64,000 nt of DNA from Micromonospora citrea (GTDB taxonomy: Bacteria; Actinomycetota; Actinomycetes; Mycobacteriales; Micromonosporaceae): positions 186,001 to 250,000 of the forward strand of contig NZ_FMHZ01000002.1 of NCBI RefSeq assembly GCF_900090315.1, written 5' to 3'. The stretch's first letter is position 1, and every line of letters begins with the position of its first letter. This document shows positions 25,856-34,159 of this stretch, one piece after another. Under the pieces are notes generated by a model that saw only the letters and a program-made list of their open reading frames with translations, searched no databases and was not told the origin of the DNA. The translations under genes were made by a program, and so were the position numbers.

Positions 25856-27232
25856 TCAGCGTGCCCGGCGGTTGGCGCGGAGGGCGCCCAGGATCACGCC
25901 GGGCGTGGCCAGCGACCGCGGGTGCGCGCGCAGGGAGACGACCTCGTTGAACCGCCGCGCGATCGTCACGTCGGTGACGGCCGCGGCGATGATCTGGCCG
26001 CTGACCCAGTTGGAGAGGCGGTAGCCGCGCGGGTAGGGCCCGTCGACGTGGGGCAGCGCCAGGTCGGCGGACGTCGACATCGCCCAGGCGGCGTCGACGA
26101 CGACCTTCTGCAGGGCGAGGAACCGGCGCGCGGGCAGGCCCGGCTCCGGGCTCGACCTCAGGTGCGTCGACAGGCAGGCCGCGTGCAGGGCCGCCGCCGT
26201 GATCCCCTGCCCGTACACGGGGTTGAACGACGCGACCGCGTCGCCGACGCCGACGAGCCCGGCCGGGAACCGCCGCAGCGCGTGGAAGTCCCGCCGCAGG
26301 CTCTCGGCGTGGCGGTAGGTCCGGACGTCGCCGAGCATCTCGTTGCCGGCGAGCTCGCCGAACTCCGGCGGGAACTGCTCCCGCAGGCGGCGTACGAAGT
26401 CCTCCGGGGTGCGTCCCGGGCGGTTGTTCCCGTAGCCGGCCATCATGGCCATCCACCGGCCGTCCTCGACGGCGAAGAACGCGGCGCCGGCCACGTCCGA
26501 CGAACTGCTCGGGCTGTGCAGCGCCATGACCACCGCGGGGTCCGGGTCCGGCTCGGCGCGTCGGAACAGGGCCGTCGCGTAGTTCAGGTCGACGGTCATC
26601 CGCCGGGTCGTGGGCCGGTCCCAGCCGGCCCGCGCCAGCCAGTCGGACAGCCTGCTCGAGCGTCCCATGGCGTCCACCACGAAGTCGGCGGACTCGACGC
26701 CGGGGGCGCCGTCGACCTCGCAGCGGACCCCGATGGTCACGGCGCCGTCGAAGACCAGGCCCGTGGCGCGGGCGGTCAGGGTCTTGACGTTGGGCAGTCG
26801 GAGCACCCGCTGGCGGATCAGCCGCTCCAGCAGTGGGCGGGTGCCGGCGAGGGTGTCGGCGTCGTCGGGCACGACGACCTTGAGGCGGCCGTCGAAGTAG
26901 GCCCTCCTGGCCGCCGGCGGAGCCTCGACCGCGCCCTGGGCGACGGCCTGCTCGCGGAATCCCGGGAACAGGCGCTCCAGGTGGAGGAGGCCGCCGGGCA
27001 GCAGCGCGTGCAGTTGCGTCCCCTGCGGCACGCCCGGTCGGCCGCCGGGCGCGTGCAGGTCGTCCCGGTCGAGGATGAGCACGCTCTGCGCGTGGTCGGA
27101 CAACACCCGGGCGGCCAGCAGCCCGGCGACGCTGCCGCCGACGACCACGGCCCGGCCCAGGGTCGGGGACGCCTCGTCGGGGGGACGCACCGCGTTCAGC
27201 GCGGCGAAGACCCGGGCCGCAGAGATGGCCAT
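25856..27232 (-). CDS. FAD-dependent monooxygenase
   Basis: A flavoprotein monooxygenase of 458 residues. It has the FAD motif AVVVGGSVAGLLAARVLSD, the acidic end of the first β-α-β unit (LILDRDDL) and the second FAD contact GVGDAVASFNPVYGQGITAAAL. This is the general layout of p-hydroxybenzoate-hydroxylase-type and geranylgeranyl-reductase-type enzymes; the substrate cannot be told. The start MAISAARVFAALNAVRP has a TTGGAGG site; an upstream in-frame Met only adds low-complexity Pro/Arg sequence. Confidence 0.82.
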   Translation of the reverse strand: MAISAARVFAALNAVRPPDEASPTLGRAVVVGGSVAGLLAARVLSDHAQSVLILDRDDLHAPGGRPGVPQGTQLHALLPGGLLHLERLFPGFREQAVAQGAVEAPPAARRAYFDGRLKVVVPDDADTLAGTRPLLERLIRQRVLRLPNVKTLTARATGLVFDGAVTIGVRCEVDGAPGVESADFVVDAMGRSSRLSDWLARAGWDRPTTRRMTVDLNYATALFRRAEPDPDPAVVMALHSPSSSSDVAGAAFFAVEDGRWMAMMAGYGNNRPGRTPEDFVRRLREQFPPEFGELAGNEMLGDVRTYRHAESLRRDFHALRRFPAGLVGVGDAVASFNPVYGQGITAAALHAACLSTHLRSSPEPGLPARRFLALQKVVVDAAWAMSTSADLALPHVDGPYPRGYRLSNWVSGQIIAAAVTDVTIARRFNEVVSLRAHPRSLATPGVILGALRANRRAR

Positions 27233-27350
27233 CGCGCCCTCCAAGGGGTACGGGGGTGCCTCCCGCGTGCCCGCCGGCTGACCGGTGCGCGGGCGAACCG
27301 GCGGTCGGCTGACGCCCGTCGATCGTCGCACAGGCGCGGCCGCTGGCCGG

Positions 27351-29063
27351 TCAGGTCGGGCGGTCGGATTTGCGCGTCGACGGTCGGGCGTCCGGGGCAC
27401 CGGCCGGGTCTCGGCGCGGTTCCTCCCGGTCGCCGACGGATGCCGCCGCGCTGAGACGGCCCTCGTTACCGCTGCGGTCCACGCCCGAGACGCAGTAGGA
27501 CAGGGGGCGGCCGGCCGGCGCGGTGCGGTCGACCCAGCCCGTGTCCCGGGTGGTGCCGACGAGCCGTGCCACGTCGCCGTCCACCCGGTAGACGGCGAAG
27601 CTGGTGGCGCCGTCGCCGCGCCAGGTCAGCGCCACCCAGCCGTCGCCGCGTCGGGCGTCGGTGACCGTGGGGGCGGCCGGTGGCGCGGCCGGCAACTGCG
27701 CCATGGTGGGCACCAGGGCCGGGCCGGCGTAGTGCGCCCGGCGGTAGCGGCTGACCGCCCCGAGCTTGTCGGCGCGTACCTGGCGGGCGCTGAAGTGCAC
27801 GCTTCCGCGCACGCCGTGCCGCCGGTTGAGGGCGAGCTGGCGGTCCAGCTCGGCCGGGTCACGCCAGGCGCCGCGCTCGCCCACCCGGTAGTCGGCCTGG
27901 CCGATGTAGAGCTGCACCCGCGTGCCCTCGACCGTGGCCGCCCACCAGGGCAGCAGCGTGGCGTAGTCGGCCTTGTCGAAGCCGATGTGCCAGTAGAGCT
28001 GCGGCACGACGTAGTCCAGCCACTGCCTGCGCACCCACAGTCGGGTGTCGGCGTAGATGGCGTCGTAGCTCTGCAACCCGGCGGTCGCGGAGCCGGCCGG
28101 GTCGGTGCGCGCGTTGCGCCAGATGCCGAACGGGCTGATGCCGAACTTCACCCACGGCTTGATGGCCTTGATCCGCTCGCTCATCTCGCGGACGAGGGTG
28201 TTCACGTTGTCCCGTCGCCAGGCGTGCTTGTCGGCGAACCGGCCGCCGTACCGGGCGAACGCCGCGCCGTCGGGGAAGTCCTGACCGGCCTCCGGGTACG
28301 GGTAGAAGAAGTCGTCGAAGTGCACGCCGTCGACGTCGTAGCGCCGGACCGCCTCCAGCATCGAGTCCTCGACGAACCTGCGTGCCTCGGGGATGCCCGG
28401 GTTGAAGTAGAGGCGGCTGCCGGGCCGGTCGGCGCTGGGGTAGGTCACCACCCAGTCGCGGTGGCGCCGCAGCGGGTGTGTCGGTGCGAGTTGGTCGAGC
28501 TTGGGGCCCGGTCCCCCCACGGTGGCCGGCTGCCCGCCCCGGTACGGGTTGAACCAGGCGTGGAACTCCAGGTTGCGGGCGTGCGCCTCGGCGACCATGA
28601 ACGCCATCGGGTCCCAGCCCGGGTCGCGGCCGTCGCGGCGCCCGGTCAGCCACTCCGACCAGGGCGCGTACTCCGACGGCCAGAGCGCGTCCCCGCTCGG
28701 CCGCACGTGCACGAAGACGGCGTTGTGGTGGTGCCGCACGGCCAGGTCCAGCCAGCCCAGGTACTCCGCCCGCGCCTGCTCGGCCGGCAGCCCGCGGCGG
28801 CTCGGCCAGTCGATGTTGTTCACCGTCGTGATCCACATGCCGCGCAACTCGCGGGGCGCCAGGGCTGGCCGGCCCGCGCAGCCGGGCGCCGCGCCGGCGA
28901 CGGCCACGCCTTCCGGCCCCGGTGCGCCGGCGTCGCCGACGCCCGCGTCCCGCAGCGACCACGCGCCGCCCGCGGCCACCACGGCGAGCGCGACGACCAC
29001 CGCGACGATCCCCTGGGTACGGCGGCGGCGGGCGGCGGGGGCGGGTGGCGCGGCGGCGGACAT
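27351..29063 (-). CDS. GH10-like (DUF187/YngK-type) glycoside hydrolase with C-terminal Fn3-like domain
   Basis: An exported or membrane-anchored glycosidase, 570 residues. An N-terminal hydrophobic segment (TQGIVAVVVALAVVAAGGAW) is followed by the DUF187 TIM barrel: RELRGMWITTVNNIDWPS, NAVFVHVRPSGDALWPSEY, LEFHAWFNPYR, DGVHFDDFFYPYPEAG and FGISPFGIWRN. A fibronectin-type module closes the protein (VALTWRGDGATSFAVYRVDG ... YCVSGVDRSGNEG). Homologues act on peptidoglycan-derived or bacterial polysaccharides; the substrate is not established. ATG 29063 is preferred over GTG 29078. Confidence 0.88.
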   Translation of the reverse strand: MSAAAPPAPAARRRRTQGIVAVVVALAVVAAGGAWSLRDAGVGDAGAPGPEGVAVAGAAPGCAGRPALAPRELRGMWITTVNNIDWPSRRGLPAEQARAEYLGWLDLAVRHHHNAVFVHVRPSGDALWPSEYAPWSEWLTGRRDGRDPGWDPMAFMVAEAHARNLEFHAWFNPYRGGQPATVGGPGPKLDQLAPTHPLRRHRDWVVTYPSADRPGSRLYFNPGIPEARRFVEDSMLEAVRRYDVDGVHFDDFFYPYPEAGQDFPDGAAFARYGGRFADKHAWRRDNVNTLVREMSERIKAIKPWVKFGISPFGIWRNARTDPAGSATAGLQSYDAIYADTRLWVRRQWLDYVVPQLYWHIGFDKADYATLLPWWAATVEGTRVQLYIGQADYRVGERGAWRDPAELDRQLALNRRHGVRGSVHFSARQVRADKLGAVSRYRRAHYAGPALVPTMAQLPAAPPAAPTVTDARRGDGWVALTWRGDGATSFAVYRVDGDVARLVGTTRDTGWVDRTAPAGRPLSYCVSGVDRSGNEGRLSAAASVGDREEPRRDPAGAPDARPSTRKSDRPT

Positions 29064-29176
29064 CGCCCCAGTGTGCACAGTGCGCCCCGTGCGGGTGAAC
29101 CACTCGGCCGGTTACTTAACGGTCAGCTAAGTCGAGCATCCGGCCGGGGCGGCCGGGGCGACTACCGGAAAGAGCG

Positions 29177-29225
29177 TTGACAATTACTCTCGACATCGAC
29201 ACACTTCGCTCTTGAGAGCGCTCTC
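29177..29225 (+). promoter_or_regulatory. GH16 promoter with CebR-type palindrome
   Basis: TTGACA (29177-29182) is followed 17 bases on by CACACT (29200-29205) as -35/-10. The perfect 12-bp palindrome GAGAGCGCTCTC (29214-29225) lies just downstream, about 40 bases before the GH16 start. It shares the GAGCGCTC core of the LacI-family CebR operator that represses cellulase genes in streptomycetes until released by oligosaccharides. Confidence 0.7.
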
Positions 29226-29266
29226 CGAGCTTGCGGAGGAGGCTCGCGCGTCGGAGGAGGAACCAA

Positions 29267-30514
29267 ATGGGCATCACCTACGCCCGCCGCGCGGCGGCCG
29301 TCGTCTCCGCGGTCGTCGCGCTCGCCGCGACCCTCGCCCTGCCGGGCAGCGCCGGCCGGGCCGAGGCGGCCATCGGGGCGATCACCTGGCAGGACGAGTT
29401 CAACGCGCCCGCCGGCGCGCCGGTCGACCGGAGCCGGTGGCGGTTCGACATCGGTGGCGGCGGCTGGGGCAACAACGAGCGGCAGTACTACACCGACAGC
29501 ACGAGCAACGCCGCGCACGACGGCCAGGGCAACCTCGTCATCACCGCCCGTCGGGAGAACCCGGGCAACTACCAGTGCCACTACGGCCGGTGCGAGTACA
29601 CCTCGGCCCGACTGCTGACGGCGGCGACGTTCACCCAGGCGTACGGCCGCTTCGAAGCCCGGATCAAGATTCCCCGCGGCCAGGGCATCTGGCCGGCGTT
29701 CTGGATGCTCGGCAACGACATGGGCAGCGTGGGCTGGCCGAACGCGGGCGAGATCGACATCATGGAGAACATCGGCAGGGAGCCCAACACCGTCTACGGC
29801 ACCATCCACGGCCCCGGCTACTCGGGCGGCGGCGGCATCACCGGCAGCCGCACCATCGGGCAGCCGCTCGCCGACGGCTTCCACACCTACCGGGTGGACT
29901 GGGAGCCGAACTCCATCGTCTGGTATCTCGACGGTGTCGAGTACCACCGGGTCGACCCGGGCCGGCTGGGCGGCAACCGGTGGGTGTTCGACCACCCCTT
30001 CTTCATGATCCTCAACGTGGCGGTGGGCGGGAACTGGCCCGGCTACCCCGACGCCACCACGCAGTTCCCGCAGCAGATGCTCGTCGACTACGTACGCGTG
30101 TCGGGCTACACCTCGGGCGGCAACCCGCCGGGCGCCTCCGCGATCAGGGGCGCGCACAGCGGTCGCTGCATCGACATCCCCGGCGCCGACCCGGTCGACG
30201 GCGCCAAGCTGCAGATCTGGGACTGCAACGGCACCGCCGCGCAGGCCTGGACGTTCGCCTCCGACGGCACGATCCGGGCGATGGGCAAGTGCATGGATCC
30301 GGCCTGGGCCGGCACGGCCAACGGCACCGAGGTCAACCTCGTCACCTGCAACGGCAACCCGGCGCAGCGGTTCACCCTGAACGCCGCAGGCGACCTGGTG
30401 AACCTCAGCGCCAACCGCTGCGTCGACGTGCGGGACTGGAACCCGAACAACGGCGGCAAGCTCCAGCTGTGGGACTGCTCCGGCGGCGCCAACCAGAAGT
30501 GGTCGCGCGTCTGA
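29267..30514 (+). CDS. Secreted GH16 endo-β-glucanase with ricin-type CBM13
   Basis: A 415-residue secreted enzyme hydrolysing β-1,3- or β-1,3/1,4-glucans. The signal peptide (RRAAAVVSAVVALAATLAL) is followed by the GH16 jelly roll with catalytic motif E162-I-D164-I-M-E167 (GEIDIMENIG), RWRFDIGGGGWGNNERQYYT and DGVEYHRVDP. A ricin-B lectin module ends the protein, with SGRCIDIPGA, GKCMDP and NRCVDVRDWNPNNGGKLQLWDC repeats. The start is fixed by GGAGGAGG. Glucan-responsive control is suggested by the upstream palindrome. Confidence 0.94.
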   Translation: MGITYARRAAAVVSAVVALAATLALPGSAGRAEAAIGAITWQDEFNAPAGAPVDRSRWRFDIGGGGWGNNERQYYTDSTSNAAHDGQGNLVITARRENPGNYQCHYGRCEYTSARLLTAATFTQAYGRFEARIKIPRGQGIWPAFWMLGNDMGSVGWPNAGEIDIMENIGREPNTVYGTIHGPGYSGGGGITGSRTIGQPLADGFHTYRVDWEPNSIVWYLDGVEYHRVDPGRLGGNRWVFDHPFFMILNVAVGGNWPGYPDATTQFPQQMLVDYVRVSGYTSGGNPPGASAIRGAHSGRCIDIPGADPVDGAKLQIWDCNGTAAQAWTFASDGTIRAMGKCMDPAWAGTANGTEVNLVTCNGNPAQRFTLNAAGDLVNLSANRCVDVRDWNPNNGGKLQLWDCSGGANQKWSRV

Positions 30515-30634
30515 CCGCGCTGCCCCACTCCCCCGGCCCGCCCGCCCGGGCCGCTCGACCGAGCCACGATTCGGCTCAGGCCCATCGGTCGGACACGTGT
30601 CCCTGCTGTTCGCTCCCTCCCCTGGGCGCCGGGG

Positions 30635-32041
30635 TCACCGGACCGTGGCCCGGCGGTGCAGGGCGCGGGAGAGCCGGCGGACGGCCTCGTCCATGAGCTC
30701 CGGTGCCGCGGCCGCGTAGGTGAGGCGCAGGTGCGGCGCCGGAGGCTCGGCGGCATGCCACGGTCGTCCGGGAAAGACCACGACGCCTTCGTCCGCCGCG
30801 GCGGCTGCCAGTGCGACGTCGTCGGTGCCGTCGGGCAGGCGCGCCCACAGGTGCAGGCCGCCGCGCGGAACGGGGTGTGGGGCGAGCTGGGGCAGGTGCC
30901 GCCGCAGCGCTGTCAGCAGTGCCGCGCGCCGGGCCTGCAGCGCGGCGCGCACGGCGCGGCGGTGACGCGCCCAGGCCGGGGAGGTGACGAACTCGATCGT
31001 GGCCTGCTGCAGGGGGCCGGCCACGAAGAAGTCGTCGAGCAGCCGGGCCCCCCGCAGGCGGGCGCCGGCCGGGCCCCGGGCGCCGACGGCGGCGACGCGC
31101 AGGCCGGGCGCGGCGGACTTGGTCAGGGAGCGCAGGTAGACGACGTGTCCGTCGGGGTCGGTGGCGGCCAGCGGGGGCGGGGCCTCGCCGTCGATGGTGA
31201 GGTCGCGGGCGTAGTCGTCCTCGACCAGGAAGGCGCCGGCGTCGTGGACGGCGGCCAGGACCTCGGCCCGACGGTGGGCCGCCAGGGTCGCGCCGGTGGG
31301 GTTGGCGTGCAGCGGTTGACAGTAGAACAACCGTGCCCCGGTGCGGGTGAGGGTGGCGGCCAGGTGGTCGGGCCGCACGCCGTCGGCGTCGGCGGGCACG
31401 GGCACCACCCGCAGTCCGGCCGCGCGGGCCGTGGCCAGCGCGCCCAGGTAGGTCGGCGACTCGACGAGCAGGGTTTCACCGGGCGCGGCGAGGGCGCGGA
31501 ACGCGGAGGAGAGCGCGGCCTGCCCGCCCGGGCAGATCACCACGTCGCCGACGCCCAGCCCTCCCCCGGCCTCGCGGGCGAACCAGGCGCGCAGGTCCTC
31601 GCGCCCCTCGACCGGGCCGCGCTGCCACGAGGCGGGCTGCCGGGCGGCTCGGGCGAGCGCGGCGCCGAGCGCGGCAGCCGGCTGGAGGTCGGGGTCCAGA
31701 TAGCCGCCGGACAGCGGGATGGCACCTGCGGGTGGTAACGCCAGTAACGCCTGCATGTCGTCCTCGCCGGCCGGGCGGGGCCCGAGCGCCACGGTCTGCC
31801 AGGACAGGTCCGCCGCGCGCCGGGGCGCGGGCGCGGCGGCCACGAAGGTGCCCCTGCCCGATCGGGCCTCGACCAGCCCTTGGGCTACGAGCTGGCGGAT
31901 CGCCTCGGTGACCGTGACCGGGGAGGCGTGATGGCGCACGGTCAGCTCGCGCACGGACGGCAGGCGGTCTCCCGGCGCCGCGGCGGCCACGAGACCGCGC
32001 AGATCTTGGACGATCCGATCGACTGCGTTACCGTGGTCCAT
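30635..32041 (-). CDS. MocR-type regulator (GntR helix-turn-helix fused to aminotransferase fold)
   Basis: A 468-residue PLP-dependent regulator. The N-terminal GntR domain (LRGLVAAAAPGDRLPSVRELTVRHHASPVTVTEAIRQLVAQGLVEARSGRGTF) is fused to a class I aminotransferase-like domain with VICPGGQAALSSAFRAL, CQPLHANPTGATL and the PLP-lysine region LRSLTKSAAPGLRVA. Its ATG (32041) overlaps, head to head, the ATG of the EamA exporter (32040). The transcript is probably leaderless: TACTCT sits 8 bases before ATG. Confidence 0.92.
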   Translation of the reverse strand: MDHGNAVDRIVQDLRGLVAAAAPGDRLPSVRELTVRHHASPVTVTEAIRQLVAQGLVEARSGRGTFVAAAPAPRRAADLSWQTVALGPRPAGEDDMQALLALPPAGAIPLSGGYLDPDLQPAAALGAALARAARQPASWQRGPVEGREDLRAWFAREAGGGLGVGDVVICPGGQAALSSAFRALAAPGETLLVESPTYLGALATARAAGLRVVPVPADADGVRPDHLAATLTRTGARLFYCQPLHANPTGATLAAHRRAEVLAAVHDAGAFLVEDDYARDLTIDGEAPPPLAATDPDGHVVYLRSLTKSAAPGLRVAAVGARGPAGARLRGARLLDDFFVAGPLQQATIEFVTSPAWARHRRAVRAALQARRAALLTALRRHLPQLAPHPVPRGGLHLWARLPDGTDDVALAAAAADEGVVVFPGRPWHAAEPPAPHLRLTYAAAAPELMDEAVRRLSRALHRRATVR

Positions 32042-32080
32042 GAAAGACAAGAGTAGCGTTACTGCCGCCGACGCGGTAAC
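32024..32080. promoter_or_regulatory. Shared MocR/EamA control region with GTTAC repeats
   Basis: GCGTTAC occurs directly repeated at 32025-32031 and 32056-32062, and inverted as GTAAC at 32076-32080. MocR proteins usually bind direct repeats with one inverted copy. On the minus strand TTACCG (32079-32074), an 18-base spacer and TACTCT (32055-32050) form a promoter 8 bases before the MocR ATG. The whole region overlaps the first codons of both genes. Confidence 0.6.
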
Positions 32081-33032
32081 AGCCGATCGGAGCGCCGGGC
32101 TCGCCCTCGGCGCGCTGGGCGTGCTGGCCTTCAGCATGTCGTTGCCCATGACCCGCGTCGCCGTGCAGGAGCTCGACCCCTGGTTCGTCGCCTTCGGCCG
32201 GGCCGTGGGCGCGGCGCTGCTGGCGTGGGCGTACCTGAGGTTCACCGGCGCGCCGCGCCCCGACCGGAGTCAGTGGCGGCGCCTGACGATCGTCGCCCTG
32301 GGCGTCGTCGTCGGCTTTCCGTTGTTCACCTCGCTGGCCCTGACGACGCACACCTCCGCGCACGGCGCGGTCGTCATCGCCGTGCTACCCGCCATGACCG
32401 CGGTGTTCGCGGTGCTGCGGGCCGGAGAGCGTCCGTCGCCGTTGTTCTGGTTCGCGAGCATCGGCGGGCTGCTGGCGGTGCTGGCGTTCCTGTTCCTCAG
32501 CGGCACGGTGGGCGGCGCCCTGTCCCCCGCCGACCTGCACCTGCTCGCGGCGGTCGCGCTGTGCGGCCTCGGCTACGCCGAGGGCGGTGCGCTCGCTCGC
32601 GAGTTGGGCGGCGCGCGCACGATCTGCTGGGCGCTGCTGCTCTCGCTGCCCGTCACCCTGCCGGTCACGGTCGTGGCGACCGCGACCCACCCGCCGCGCG
32701 CCGACGCCGCCGCCTGGGTGGCGTTCGGCTACCTCACCGCGGTTTCCATGTTCCTGGGCTTCTTCGCCTGGTACGCGGGCCTCGCTCGCGGCGGCATCGC
32801 GCGGATCGGGCAGATCCAGCTCGCCCAGCCCGTCCTCACCCTGGCCTGGTCGGCGCTGCTGGTCGGCGAGGTCGTCACCGCGTCGTCGGTCGGCGCGGCG
32901 TTCGTGGTGCTCGGCTGCGTCGTCCTGACCCAGCGTTCCCGCGGCGCGGTGGCGCCCACCGGGCGGGAGCGGGCCCTGCCACGCGTCGGCGAGGGCGAAC
33001 CGCTGGCCGCCCGCGGCGACGCCCGGGCGTGA
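32040..33032 (+). CDS. EamA/DMT-family transporter
   Basis: An inner-membrane exporter of the drug/metabolite superfamily, 330 residues and about 10 membrane segments (two EamA repeats). Examples: ALGALGVLAFSMSLPMTRVAV at the start and GRAVGAALLAWAYLRFTG, with RIGQIQLAQPVLTLAWSALLVGEVV near the end. It is divergent from a MocR regulator, a pairing common for amino-acid or vitamin-like exporters. No ribosome site precedes ATG 32040, so either the mRNA is leaderless or the real start is downstream. Confidence 0.9.
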   Translation: MKDKSSVTAADAVTADRSAGLALGALGVLAFSMSLPMTRVAVQELDPWFVAFGRAVGAALLAWAYLRFTGAPRPDRSQWRRLTIVALGVVVGFPLFTSLALTTHTSAHGAVVIAVLPAMTAVFAVLRAGERPSPLFWFASIGGLLAVLAFLFLSGTVGGALSPADLHLLAAVALCGLGYAEGGALARELGGARTICWALLLSLPVTLPVTVVATATHPPRADAAAWVAFGYLTAVSMFLGFFAWYAGLARGGIARIGQIQLAQPVLTLAWSALLVGEVVTASSVGAAFVVLGCVVLTQRSRGAVAPTGRERALPRVGEGEPLAARGDARA

Positions 33033-33350
33033 CCACCGTGACGGTAGCCGTGGCCCGGGAGCTGCCGCGGTGCCGCGGGATCGGCGTGACGACCAGCCCA
33101 CCGCTCCGCCGAGGGCGGGCGCGACGTCGCGCCCGCGCGGACGACCCCCGCCGGTCGTGACGGGTTTCGCCGTCGTCGAGGCCTTCCCCGACGGCCTCGC
33201 CGGCGCCGGTCCTCGCGCACCGGGCCCGCGAACCGCTGGACGAGGCGGCCCGGTCGACGCGCCCGTCCGTGTGACGTCGCCGGCCTCGACTTGCCCGCGG
33301 CGACGGGCGCGGTGGGAGGATCCGCGGGAGGGACCACAAAGGAGGGTGCC

Positions 33351-33881
33351 ATGCGTTACGTCGACGGCCCGACGGTCGAGTGCGACCTGCACGTGGCGGC
33401 CGATCCCGCCCGGGTGTGGAAGCTGGTCACGGATGTCGAGCTGCCCACGCGGTTCAGCCCGGAGCTACGCCGGGTGCGGTGGCTGGACGGCAGCTCGGGG
33501 CCGGCGCTCGGCGCGCGGTTCGAGGGGCACAACCACAATCCGGCGCTGGGCGAGTGGCGGACCATCTCGCACGTCGTGCGGTTCGACGAGCCACGGGTCT
33601 TCGGCTGGCTGGTGCTAGACCCCGACAACCGCTTCGGCGGCGGCCCGGCCGACCCGGAGCACCCGGCCGCCACCTGGCAGTTCCGGCTCACGCCGGAGCG
33701 TGACGGGTGCCGGCTGTCCCAGTGGGTGCGCATCGGCCCGGGTCGCACGGGGCTGAGCCTGTTCATCGACCGGGCCCCCGAGAACGAGGAGAAGATCATC
33801 GAATTCCGCCTGGCCGCCCTGCGCGAGGCCATGACGACCACCCTCCAGGGCATCCGGAACCTCGCCGAGCGGCCCCGCTGA
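33351..33881 (+). CDS. SRPBCC (START-like) family protein
   Basis: A 176-residue single-domain protein of the polyketide-cyclase/dehydrase-like SRPBCC fold: VECDLHVAADPARVWKLVTDVELPTRFSPELRRVRWLDG at the start, a β-rich middle (WQFRLTPERDGCRLSQWVRIG) and the long C-terminal helix (EFRLAALREAMTTTLQGIRNLAE). Such proteins bind hydrophobic ligands. AAAGGAGG precedes ATG 33351, ruling out an upstream GTG. Function unknown. Confidence 0.85.
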   Translation: MRYVDGPTVECDLHVAADPARVWKLVTDVELPTRFSPELRRVRWLDGSSGPALGARFEGHNHNPALGEWRTISHVVRFDEPRVFGWLVLDPDNRFGGGPADPEHPAATWQFRLTPERDGCRLSQWVRIGPGRTGLSLFIDRAPENEEKIIEFRLAALREAMTTTLQGIRNLAERPR

Positions 33882-34159
33882 CGACGGCGGCGGCGCCGAA
33901 CGGCCGCCACCGTGGCCCGGGCCCGCGCCCGCCGCCTCGGACGAGGCGTCCGAGGCGACGGGCGGCACCGGCATCCCCGTGATCGACCAGGCGGCACGGT
34001 GGCGACGGGCCGGCACTCGCATTCCCGCGACCGGCCGGGCGGCACGACCACGACCCGCCGATGATCCGCGCGGCACGGTGCCGCCGGTGGACGGCCGGGA
34101 TCCGCGGGTCGGGCGGCCGGCGCGACTTCCGCGTTCCGCCGCGTCGACTCGCAGCCTGC

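Noticed and set aside
27285..29180. A 631-codon plus-strand frame opposite the DUF187 glycosidase
   Set aside because: Antisense shadow; biased composition and no ribosome site.
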